A stretch of DNA of 9,831 nucleotides from contig JAULZZ010000016.1 of the NCBI GenBank assembly GCA_032117095.1, forward strand, positions 1-9,831. The letters are read 5' to 3'. Origin of the DNA: REEB470 sp032117095 (GTDB lineage: Bacteria > Bacillota > Bacilli > Paenibacillales > YIM-B00363). Below, in pieces: positions 1 through 5,891 of this stretch. The notes beneath the pieces were generated by a model that saw only the letters and a program-made list of their open reading frames with translations, searched no databases and was not told the DNA's origin. The stretch's first letter is position 1. Each line of letters begins with the position of its first letter. Position numbers and translations under genes: made by a program.

Positions 1-1
1 A

Positions 2-462
2 CGGTATACGACGCAGACGATCGTAGGAGAATTGATGCAAGGGAACGACGAAGCATTTATCCAAAAGTTTGAGCGCACGGTGTACGAGTCGTTTAGTTAC
101 CATGACGTACCACGAGGGGAAGCAGCACAGCAGATGGCAGAACATGCGTATCACATGTTCGTGCTGGGGATGATGGTCAGTTTGTACGAGACACACGAGG
201 TGACGTCGAATCGGGAAAGTGGCGAGGGGCGGTATGACGTGGTGGTGAAANNNNNNNNNNGACGCACCCGCGCGCATTCGTGTTCGAATTCAAACGGGTG
301 GAGGAAGAAAAGCAACTGGCAAAAGGGGTAGAAAAAGCGTTGGCGCAAATAAAAGAGCGGGCGTACGATACGATGTTTGGGGGGACAAAAGTGCCCCACA
401 TTGTGCATATTGGCGTGGCATTTGCAGGGAAAAAGACGTTGGTTGGGATGGCGTACGTGTAG
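2..462 (+). CDS. AAA-ATPase-like / PD-(D/E)XK nuclease-superfamily protein, C-terminal part, interrupted by an assembly gap
   Basis: The window opens inside this gene, so the N-terminal ATPase part is not visible. Before the gap the protein shows the family's C-terminal signature: an L-x-x-GD-like opening (LMQGNDEAF), SYHD, a YHxFVLGMM segment and SNRESGEGRYDV. After the gap comes FVFEFKR, where the Asp of GRYD and the Glu/Lys of FEFK are the likely PD-(D/E)XK active-site residues. It ends with ALAQIKERAYD and IGVAFAGKKTLVG, both typical of the C-terminus. The reading frame differs by one position on the two sides of the 10 Ns, so the gap length is a placeholder and I treat both halves as one gene. 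Such proteins are common, often multicopy, and their function is mostly unproven. The stop is TAG at 460-462. A second family member starts 13 bases later. Confidence 0.8.
251..260. other. Assembly gap (10 Ns)
   Basis: A run of ten unknown bases falls inside the conserved core of the nuclease domain. The flanking coding frames (codons ending at 250 and restarting at 262) need a true gap length of 3n+2, for example 8 or 11 bases, so ten is a filler value. Multicopy relatives of this gene may have caused the assembly break. Confidence 0.95.
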
Positions 463-475
463 GAAAGGGGGGAGT

Positions 476-619
476 ATGGGAAAGGGGAGAACACGGATGA
501 AAGAGCTCTTTATCGGGACTAGTGATTTCCAGAAGTTCCAAGAAAATGACAGTTACTACGTGGACAAAAGTTTGTTTATTCGGGAAATGATCGACTTGCG
601 CAGTGAGGTGCGCATTTAG
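476..619 (+). pseudogene. Truncated AAA-ATPase-like protein, N-terminal fragment only
   Basis: This 47-codon frame (40 codons if the ATG at 497 is used) matches the start of the same family as the preceding gene. It has FIGTSDFQKF, then YYVDKSLFIREMI, then SEVRI. In intact members the next residues lead into a conserved RPRRFGKS-type Walker A segment. Here TAG at 617-619 ends the frame at exactly that point, and the following bases do not resume the family in any frame I could read. The ATG at 497 has a good ribosome binding site (AAGGGGAG, about 8 bases upstream); the ATG at 476 sits directly behind another purine-rich run. It is most likely a broken tandem paralogue. A functional short peptide is unlikely. 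Confidence 0.7.
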
Positions 620-853
620 TTGAGTCCGTATACCGAATGGTACTACTGTGGTGCTTGAAGTCGGAGGTGATACTAAACACGGATTGAATACAGGAATCCT
701 ATTGGTTAAAAATCATTGTGATTTCTAGTAAACAGGAATCGCTTTGCATAGACGTTTTTAATCAGTGTTTAGTATGAGACGCACTCTCTTTCGAGATTGT
801 TCGTGGTTTCAATAAGGGATTCTGATGAGAAAATATTTTTGAGGCGCGCATAT
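620..853. other. Gene-free AT-rich interval
   Basis: Apart from the inverted-repeat element at 670-775, I see no convincing coding frame, RNA gene or promoter here. Short frames, such as a 16-codon one from 638, have no ribosome binding site. The interval separates the broken nuclease-family fragment from the promoter of the secreted-protein gene. Confidence 0.6.
670..775. repeat. 11-bp perfect inverted repeat enclosing smaller hairpins
   Basis: ATACTAAACAC at 670-680 is exactly complementary to GTGTTTAGTAT at 765-775. Inside are a hairpin of GGATT/AATCC (681-685/695-699), stacked directly on the outer stem, and a second hairpin of AAATCA/TGATTT (710-715/719-724). A 9-base direct repeat ACAGGAATC also occurs at 690-698 and 732-740. 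The whole could fold as a small multibranched structure. It may be a miniature inverted-repeat element left downstream of the broken gene, or a structured RNA. I see no clear target-site duplication and do not recognise a known family. Confidence 0.45.
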
Positions 854-900
854 AAAAAATAAACACATTCGCATAAATTTGCAAACGTGTTTATTTTTTT
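854..900 (+). terminator. AT-rich terminator-like palindrome
   Basis: AAAAAATAAACAC (854-866) pairs perfectly with GTGTTTATTTTTT (887-899). Pairing continues inward with mismatches through TT/AA (868-869/884-885) and GCA/TGC (871-873/880-882). The T-rich right arm ends in seven Ts, and the left arm supplies an A-run, so it could terminate in both directions. The stem is AT-rich and therefore weaker than a classical GC terminator. It insulates the next gene from reading through the left-hand remnants. Confidence 0.5.
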
Positions 901-907
901 GTATAAT
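879..907 (+). promoter_or_regulatory. SigA-type promoter for the secreted-protein gene at 963
   Basis: The -35 is TTGCAA (879-884, 4/6 match) and the -10 is a perfect TATAAT (902-907), with a 17-base spacer. The expected transcription start is near 914, giving a leader of about 50 bases before the GTG at 963. The -35 lies in the loop and right arm of the preceding palindrome, so termination and initiation signals overlap. Confidence 0.65.
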
Positions 908-962
908 TAAAGGGAACTTTGAGTGAAAAAGGATTAAAAATCATCCAACTTAAGGGGTTCTG

Positions 963-1925
963 GTGAAGGTGTACAAGAAATATGCGGTTTTTTTCGTACT
1001 GGTGATCGGAGTTTCGATAGGCGTGGGCATTGGGAACATCCCCAGTATTGAAGCAAAAAAAGAAAAAAATGGAGGACAACGCCCCCCTGTGATGATGACG
1101 AAAATGACAAAAGCACCTCGAACCACATGTACACTTTTTACAAAAAATGACAACGTGGTTCAACCGCCGATGTTAAAAAAAGGTCGCTGGGTAAGAAGTG
1201 ATGCTGGGGAAACGTTCAGCATTCAAATCGGATGCCGATCAGGAAACAAAGATTGGTCGATCACACTGTATGCCAATAGCGATTTTTATGATGAAAAATC
1301 TACTTTGGGCATCAATCGAGATTCTACAGCGGTCGTAGCTCAATTTGGTCAACACAATGGGTCATCCTCCCGTGCAGTCGCTTTTACCGCCTGTGAGCCA
1401 ACGAATAAGCTATCCCAAAAAATTCAACGCACGGCACATCAGTGGTTCAATACACTCGGTGCGCAAACAGACACAAAACCACCCGTGTTTCAATCGAATG
1501 GTCCGTATTGTTGGGGCATCAGCACTACGGAAGAACACACCTTTACCCTCCCACTAAAAGACAAAAAACTGAATATTTCGATGAAATTACAAGGCGGAAC
1601 GGCGTGGTTACAGGGAAAAGAAGCGTTTCCTATGGTCGTTGGTGCGTTTTCATTTCACGTCGAGCAGAAAACCAGAAACGGCATCCATGTCGTCTCTGGG
1701 ATCGACTGGAGATGTCAACTCAACAATATTCACAGCATCATCGATGCAAAAGGCAACTTAGTGAACGGGTGTCTTTCCACGGTGCATAGTGGTGTGAAAG
1801 TGCCTCCTGGAAAAAAGGGGGAGATCGGGTTAGCATGGGTCATGACCCGGCTCAAAGGTGGCGCCATTCAATTTAACCAAGCAGGAAAAGGAGCGGAGGT
1901 GACCGTCATCATTCCGCTAAAGTAA
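963..1925 (+). CDS. Secreted protein of unknown function with six cysteines (320 aa)
   Basis: The GTG start follows AAGGGG (952-957) with a 5-base spacer. Residues 1-31 form a classical Sec signal peptide: a basic start (MKVYKK), a hydrophobic core at about 8-28 and likely cleavage after SIEA, giving a mature protein of about 289 residues. Six cysteines (56, 91, 144, 183, 251, 270) in an exported protein suggest disulfides. Glycine-rich, beta-type segments dominate and I see no transmembrane segment beyond the signal. I do not recognise a family or catalytic motif. The gene is monocistronic with its own promoter (879-907) and converges on serA. A secreted binding or envelope protein is a guess only. 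Confidence 0.8.
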   Translation: MKVYKKYAVFFVLVIGVSIGVGIGNIPSIEAKKEKNGGQRPPVMMTKMTKAPRTTCTLFTKNDNVVQPPMLKKGRWVRSDAGETFSIQIGCRSGNKDWSITLYANSDFYDEKSTLGINRDSTAVVAQFGQHNGSSSRAVAFTACEPTNKLSQKIQRTAHQWFNTLGAQTDTKPPVFQSNGPYCWGISTTEEHTFTLPLKDKKLNISMKLQGGTAWLQGKEAFPMVVGAFSFHVEQKTRNGIHVVSGIDWRCQLNNIHSIIDAKGNLVNGCLSTVHSGVKVPPGKKGEIGLAWVMTRLKGGAIQFNQAGKGAEVTVIIPLK

Positions 1926-1948
1926 AAAAACGGCAGCATACGCTACCG
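1924..1948 (-). terminator. Rho-independent terminator of serA
   Basis: Read on the minus strand, a 7-bp stem (arms 1942-1948 and 1931-1937, with one U-G wobble) and a four-base loop are followed at once by seven Ts (complement of 1924-1930). On the plus strand the wobble becomes a C-A mismatch and the T-run is lost, so the signal is directional for serA. The T-run overlaps the stop codon of the convergent secreted-protein gene. Confidence 0.75.
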
Positions 1949-1955
1949 CAATGGA

Positions 1956-1974
1956 GTCGTGGACGACATTTTTT
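1956..1974 (+). terminator. Weak candidate terminator for the secreted-protein gene
   Basis: GTCG (1956-1959) and CGAC (1964-1967) form a short four-pair stem followed by A and six Ts. The stem is short for a rho-independent terminator, so this is only a candidate. It is, however, the only plus-strand signal between the two convergent stop codons. Confidence 0.3.
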
Positions 1975-1985
1975 CGTCGAATTTT

Positions 1986-3578
1986 CTATAGTGTGATCGT
2001 TTGGACGTGATCAAGGTCTGCTAAACAGGCAATATCTCCGAGCACTTGTGCAGTGATTGGTTTGTCAATCGTAAGCACCATCACGGCTTCCCCGCCGACG
2101 ACGGTACGTCCGACTTGCATTGTAGCAATATTGACGCCGTTGCCCCCAAGTAGCGTGCCGACTCTTCCGATAATCCCGGGCTTGTCTTGGTGTGAAATGA
2201 TGATCAAGTGACCTTGGGGAGCGATATCTACGGCATACGGATCGATTTGAACGATACGTGCGCCATAGCCGTTTAATAACGTGCCCGCTACGCTACGGGT
2301 TTTGTTTTTTGTGCGCACGGTGACAGAAATCAGATTCGTGAAGCCTTTCGTATGATTGGATTTTTGGACGATGATGTCTAAGTTACGCTGTTTCGCGAGG
2401 TGTAAGGCATTGACGACGTTCACGTGCTCGCTGCCGAGGTGGTGCGTCAATACGCCGGCTACGATGTGGCGGGTCAGCGGTGAGGTATCTACATCGATGA
2501 GATCCCCTGAGTAATGCACGGTAATGTCGCGCAGCGGTTCGTCGGCAAGCTGAGCGAGAAAAGAGCCCATTTTTGTGCCAAGCGTAAAATACGGGGTCAG
2601 TTTGGACAAAATTTCCGGTGCAATCGCTGGCATGTTCACCGCATTCTTAAAAGATTGTTTACGCAACACATAGAGCACTTGTTCGGCAACATCGATCGCT
2701 ACGTTTTCTTGGGCTTCGATCGTCGAAGCGCCCAAGTGGGGGGTGACGATAATGTGCGGCGATGATAAAAACGGATGGTCGGCAGCAGGGGGTTCTTGTT
2801 CAAACACATCAAAAGCGGCGCCAGCAACGATGCCTTCCTCCACAGCTTTGGCTAAAGCATGTTCATCAATAATGCCCCCGCGTGCACAGTTGACGATGCG
2901 CATGCCTCGTTTCATTTGTGCAAACTGTGGTTGGCTGATCATATGGCGTGTTTCATTGGTCAAGGGCGTGTGCACAGTCATAAAGTCTGCCTGCGTAATA
3001 ATGTCCTCGACACTTGCAGCCGTGATCCCGAGCTTCTCGGCACTTGCTTCCGATAAAAACGGATCGTATCCCAGAATATTCATCCCGAACGCCTTTGCCC
3101 GTTTTGCTACTTCGGAGCCGATCCGCCCCATCCCCACGATTCCCAGCGTCTTATTGCGTAACTCTACGCCGACGAATGTTTTGCGATCCCACGTACCGGC
3201 GATCGTCTTCGTGTACGCCTGCGGAATGTGTCGTGCGAGTGCCATGATCATCGCAAACGTATGCTCACAAGTCGTAATGGTGTTGCCGTCAGGTGCATTG
3301 ATCACGATAATCCCGCGTTGTGTAGCGGCATCGAGATCAATGTTATCCACACCGACCCCCGCACGACCGATCACTTTTAAGTTGACGCCTGCTTCCATGA
3401 TGCGTGCGGTTACTTTCGTCTGACTGCGCACGAGCAACGCATCGTACGTCCCAATTTTTGCGACGAGTTCCTCTTCGCTCAATCCCACGATTTTATCTAC
3501 GCGCACATCGGGCGCTTCGGTCAATTGCTGTAAGCCCAAGTCACTAATCGGATCACTCACTAAAATGGAAAACGTCAT
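1986..3578 (-). CDS. serA: D-3-phosphoglycerate dehydrogenase (530 aa)
   Basis: Oxidises 3-phosphoglycerate to 3-phosphohydroxypyruvate with NAD+, the first step of cytosolic serine synthesis. Residues 1-100 and 280-310 form the substrate domain. The nucleotide-binding domain carries GxGxxG (GMGRIG, 149-154) with its partner Asp172. Catalytic candidates are Arg233 (NCARGG), Glu262 (FEQEPP) and His281 (PHLGAST). An ASB-type intervening domain fills about 320-450 and a C-terminal ACT domain (HQDKPGIIGRVG) about 458-530. The length matches the long Bacillus type (about 525 aa). I chose the ATG at 3578 because GAAAGGG lies 9 bases upstream and homology begins at ILVSDP; the frame stays open to 3779, but that part overlaps the neighbouring gene. 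The ACT domain is the usual serine-feedback site in this family. The gene has its own promoter and terminator. Confidence 0.97.
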   Translation of the reverse strand: MTFSILVSDPISDLGLQQLTEAPDVRVDKIVGLSEEELVAKIGTYDALLVRSQTKVTARIMEAGVNLKVIGRAGVGVDNIDLDAATQRGIIVINAPDGNTITTCEHTFAMIMALARHIPQAYTKTIAGTWDRKTFVGVELRNKTLGIVGMGRIGSEVAKRAKAFGMNILGYDPFLSEASAEKLGITAASVEDIITQADFMTVHTPLTNETRHMISQPQFAQMKRGMRIVNCARGGIIDEHALAKAVEEGIVAGAAFDVFEQEPPAADHPFLSSPHIIVTPHLGASTIEAQENVAIDVAEQVLYVLRKQSFKNAVNMPAIAPEILSKLTPYFTLGTKMGSFLAQLADEPLRDITVHYSGDLIDVDTSPLTRHIVAGVLTHHLGSEHVNVVNALHLAKQRNLDIIVQKSNHTKGFTNLISVTVRTKNKTRSVAGTLLNGYGARIVQIDPYAVDIAPQGHLIIISHQDKPGIIGRVGTLLGGNGVNIATMQVGRTVVGGEAVMVLTIDKPITAQVLGDIACLADLDHVQTITL

Positions 3579-3615
3579 CGAGAAACACCCTTTCTTGTAC
3601 GTACACAATGCCACA

Positions 3616-3656
3616 CATTCGCATACGAATGTAACATGCACAAGGAGACAAGTCAA
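3616..3656 (-). promoter_or_regulatory. SigA-type promoter of serA with an overlapping palindrome
   Basis: On the minus strand, TTGACT (3656-3651) and TACATT (3633-3628) are separated by 17 bases, with an extended TGT before the -10. The palindrome ACATTCG-cata-CGAATGT (3615-3632) covers the -10 and start region, a usual place for an operator. It could also form a hairpin at the very start of the transcript. No regulator is identified. The promoter makes serA independent of the upstream gene. Confidence 0.6.
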
Positions 3657-3684
3657 ACGCGCATCTCTCTTTTTGTGGCGCATT

Positions 3685-4599
3685 TTACTGCGGAGGCAGA
3701 AAGACCGGCAACAATGGCAACGTTTCTTTTGGATATAATTGCGCTTTTTGCGCCAAAAAGTCTCCGAGGCGTACGGCATCGGTCCCTTTGATCATCGTGA
3801 TCGCATCCGCGAGAGAGGTTGTTGTTTTGTCCGACAGTTTGCCTGCTACATCAAGCGCATCGATGCGCGACACGACATCATGGGGAAAATATGGCGTAAA
3901 CCATTGTGCCCCGAGCATGTATTTCGCCATCCATGTGTTTTTACTGTTCAAAGACAAGGTGCGCCATACTGGAAGGGGGAGTGTATTTTTTTCGAGGACG
4001 GCGTGGTCATTTTTTGCTTTATTTTTGAGGATGTCCCATTGTCGAATCGCTTCATAAAACTGCGCTTGAGCACGCAAAGCGTATGTTTTCCCTTCGACGA
4101 CATGGGGCTCTTTTTCGATAACTTGCATCGTAATCGTTGGTTTTTTGGCTAAAAATTTCACTGCTTCTGCAAATTGTTGTAAACTGCGGACGTAATCTTT
4201 TTTTGCATCGGTGAGCAGGGGAGAAACGTCAGGGAATATCGTCGTTTTGCTTTTGGTGAGCGCTTTTTCAATTTCTCGAGCAAGCAGCGAAACGTCAAAT
4301 TTTTCTGCCACACCGTTGCGTGTAGCCTGTAACGGCTGTATTTGTGCAAACCACGCATCCGAAAACTGCATGTACGGTTGCCAAACCCCATAATAAAACT
4401 GCATGAGCTGTTTTTGATGATAGGAGATCGTTTTCTGGTTTTGATCATCGGAAAGCTCCAAAATGAGCTCGCGATACTGCGTTTCGGTTTTCGTCTTTCC
4501 CACATATAGTCCACCGAAAAACGCCCCTACTCCGACGACGAGTGTAAACATCAGTCCGCAGACGATGAGCAAGTCTACCGCAGTGAGTCTTTTGGCCAT
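3685..4599 (-). CDS. Membrane-anchored protein of unknown function (about 304 aa)
   Basis: From the chosen ATG the protein has a short basic start (MAKR), one strong hydrophobic segment (about residues 8-34) and a long soluble part of about 270 residues. The soluble part is rich in Gln, Lys and Ala, mostly helical in appearance, with no Cys-based or catalytic motif I recognise. The most likely topology is a single N-terminal anchor with an extracytoplasmic domain. AGGAG (4614-4610) lies 10 bases before this ATG and only 4 before an alternative at 4605. The frame stays open to an ATG at 4740, which would add a second hydrophobic segment but has a poor ribosome binding site. It precedes serA by 106 bases on the same strand, but serA has its own promoter, so no functional link is implied. 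Confidence 0.75.
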   Translation of the reverse strand: MAKRLTAVDLLIVCGLMFTLVVGVGAFFGGLYVGKTKTETQYRELILELSDDQNQKTISYHQKQLMQFYYGVWQPYMQFSDAWFAQIQPLQATRNGVAEKFDVSLLAREIEKALTKSKTTIFPDVSPLLTDAKKDYVRSLQQFAEAVKFLAKKPTITMQVIEKEPHVVEGKTYALRAQAQFYEAIRQWDILKNKAKNDHAVLEKNTLPLPVWRTLSLNSKNTWMAKYMLGAQWFTPYFPHDVVSRIDALDVAGKLSDKTTTSLADAITMIKGTDAVRLGDFLAQKAQLYPKETLPLLPVFLPPQ

Positions 4600-4821
4600 A
4601 CGCATGCGTCTCCTATCCCTAGAAAATAGAAATAAACCTATGAATAGTATCGGAAAATACATAGCAAAAACGAATAGGATCGTTGAAAGCAAGGGACGTC
4701 TGAACAACAACGCCTCACCCAGAGGCCAAAATATTCCCATTTTTTCTTGCGGATAACGGACGTCTGTCGGGGGATTTTAATGTATGGCAATGTGTCACGT
4801 TTTTTATGAGGAGGTGTCCGA

Positions 4822-5001
4822 ATGAATGTGCGTAGTTTGATTGTAGGCAGTGTGATGGGCATTGCACTGACGTGGGCTGTCCGTCATCGTGTCGATCTGA
4901 TCGCACGTACAGGGTTGGGGTTGTTGTTTGCGCGGTGGGGTTCCATGTTTAGAACGCGGGGATCCACACAGGAAACAAGCGTCACAACAAAAAGTATTTA
5001 G
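4822..5001 (+). CDS. Small membrane protein (59 aa) of unknown function
   Basis: AGGAGGTG (4809-4816), nearly the full anti-16S match, lies 5 bases before the ATG. The product opens MNVRSLIVGSVMG and has one hydrophobic segment (about residues 5-20). Then come RHR, a second amphipathic stretch (LIARTGLGLLFARW) and a Ser/Thr-rich tail. A rho-independent terminator follows 43 bases after the stop. The strong translation signal and terminator argue for a real gene. It is divergent from the membrane protein at 3685-4599 and 206 bases upstream of mecA. I do not recognise a family. Confidence 0.7.
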   Translation: MNVRSLIVGSVMGIALTWAVRHRVDLIARTGLGLLFARWGSMFRTRGSTQETSVTTKSI

Positions 5002-5043
5002 GATAAAAAATATAAAATTGACGTGTGTGAATTTTTCTCAAAG

Positions 5044-5073
5044 GCGTTGTTCCATAAGGAACGCGCTTTTTTT
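5044..5073 (+). terminator. Rho-independent terminator after the small membrane-protein gene
   Basis: GCG-T-TGTTCC (5044-5053) pairs with GGAACGCGC (5058-5066) around an ATAA loop, with one bulged T and one wobble, and is followed by seven Ts. It separates the 59-aa gene from mecA. Confidence 0.85.
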
Positions 5074-5127
5074 CATGATGAAGCAAAATGAATTGTGTCA
5101 AATGGTGGTGCAAGCGACACGATTCTA

Positions 5128-5139
5128 TGTTAATATAGT
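5128..5139 (+). promoter_or_regulatory. Candidate extended -10 promoter for mecA
   Basis: TGT-TAATAT (5128-5136) resembles an extended -10 element; an overlapping TATAGT (5134-5139) is an alternative. No good -35 lies 17 bases upstream (GTGCAA is weak). The position between the upstream terminator and the mecA ribosome binding site is right for a mecA promoter. Confidence 0.4.
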
Positions 5140-5207
5140 GAATAAATACAGCAAGGCGTTATTTTCATGGTGTGCGAATACACTTACGATAAAAGGGGAG
5201 AACGAAA

Positions 5208-5816
5208 ATGAAGATTGAGCGTATGAGTCAAGATAAAATTCGTATTTTCCTCACGGTGGACGATTTGACAGAGCGAGGCATGCACAAAGAAGACATTTGG
5301 CAAGAAATCCCAAAGACACAAAAACTATTTTGTGAAATGATGGATCAAGCGACTTCCCAGTTGGGTTTTGACCCCAAAGGACCACTTGTCGTCGAAGTGT
5401 TCGCCATTCCCACACAAGGTATGCTCGTCGTCGTTTCCCGCCGTCTCCCTCCATTGACGTTAGATTATGCATCCAAAGAAATCGGGGAGGAGGAAGAGGA
5501 AGAAGAGTATGATTTGGCGGTTACGTTAGAAGAGACAGATACGATTTCTTATGTCTTTACGGATTTCGAACACGTCGTGGCCGTCTCCAAACGGATCGGT
5601 GCGCAGTACACGGACGGTGGAACGTTGTATCGGTTCAAGGGCGAATGGGTGCTCCAAATTGAGTACGATACGAGCGACCAGCGCAAACTCGGGGGGCTCA
5701 TCGCCAACTTGGCAGAATTTGGCGAAGCTTGTTCTGTGACCGCGAACATTTTAGAAGCATACGGGCTCGTCGTGATGGAAGACAACGCCATTGAGATTAT
5801 TCGGAGCACGTTTTGA
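5208..5816 (+). CDS. mecA: MecA-type adaptor protein for ClpC (202 aa)
   Basis: MecA proteins are cytosolic adaptors that deliver substrates (ComK in Bacillus subtilis) to the ClpCP protease and help assemble ClpC hexamers. Residues 1-80 match the N-terminal substrate-binding domain: MKIERMSQDKIRIFLT, DLTERG, the EDIW motif, LFCEMMDQA and GPLVVEV. An acidic linker with seven consecutive Glu (94-100) follows. The C-terminal ClpC-binding domain (about 112-202) has YVFTDFEHVVAVSKRI, a glycine/tyrosine turn, and ILEAYGLVVMEDNAIEII. The length is close to B. subtilis MecA (218 aa). The start is fixed by AAGGGGAG 7 bases upstream. ypeB follows 75 bases downstream on the same strand. Confidence 0.93.
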   Translation: MKIERMSQDKIRIFLTVDDLTERGMHKEDIWQEIPKTQKLFCEMMDQATSQLGFDPKGPLVVEVFAIPTQGMLVVVSRRLPPLTLDYASKEIGEEEEEEEYDLAVTLEETDTISYVFTDFEHVVAVSKRIGAQYTDGGTLYRFKGEWVLQIEYDTSDQRKLGGLIANLAEFGEACSVTANILEAYGLVVMEDNAIEIIRSTF

Positions 5817-5827
5817 AAACTTTTTCC

Positions 5828-5858
5828 GTATAAATACGGCGATATGCGCTACAATATA
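5828..5858 (+). promoter_or_regulatory. Candidate promoter of ypeB, possibly forespore-type
   Basis: TACAAT (5850-5855) is a good SigA-like -10 but lacks a -35 at 17 bases. GTATA (5828-5832) followed after 19 bases by CAATATA (5852-5858) resembles the forespore SigG pattern known from B. subtilis (GHATR, about 18 bases, CATNHTA), with one mismatch and one extra spacer base. A perfect CCGTA/TACGG hairpin (5826-5839) overlaps the upstream box. Forespore control would suit ypeB, but the match is imperfect. Confidence 0.35.
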
Positions 5859-5891
5859 GGTACATCTCGATTTTAAGGGGGTACCACACGC

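Noticed and set aside
821..840. CTGATGAG followed by AAA, like a hammerhead ribozyme core
   Set aside because: No stem II separates the two conserved core segments and no matching stems I or III are visible.
2743..3423. 226-codon plus-strand open frame
   Set aside because: It lies wholly antisense to serA, whose domains are unmistakable; it has no ribosome binding site and its composition looks like an antisense shadow.
3579..3779. N-terminal extension of serA
   Set aside because: It would overlap the end of the upstream gene, adds residues unlike any SerA, and would lie upstream of the visible promoter and ribosome binding site.
5826..5839. CCGTA/TACGG hairpin after mecA as a terminator
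   Set aside because: The T-run precedes rather than follows the stem on the plus strand, and As follow it on the minus strand.
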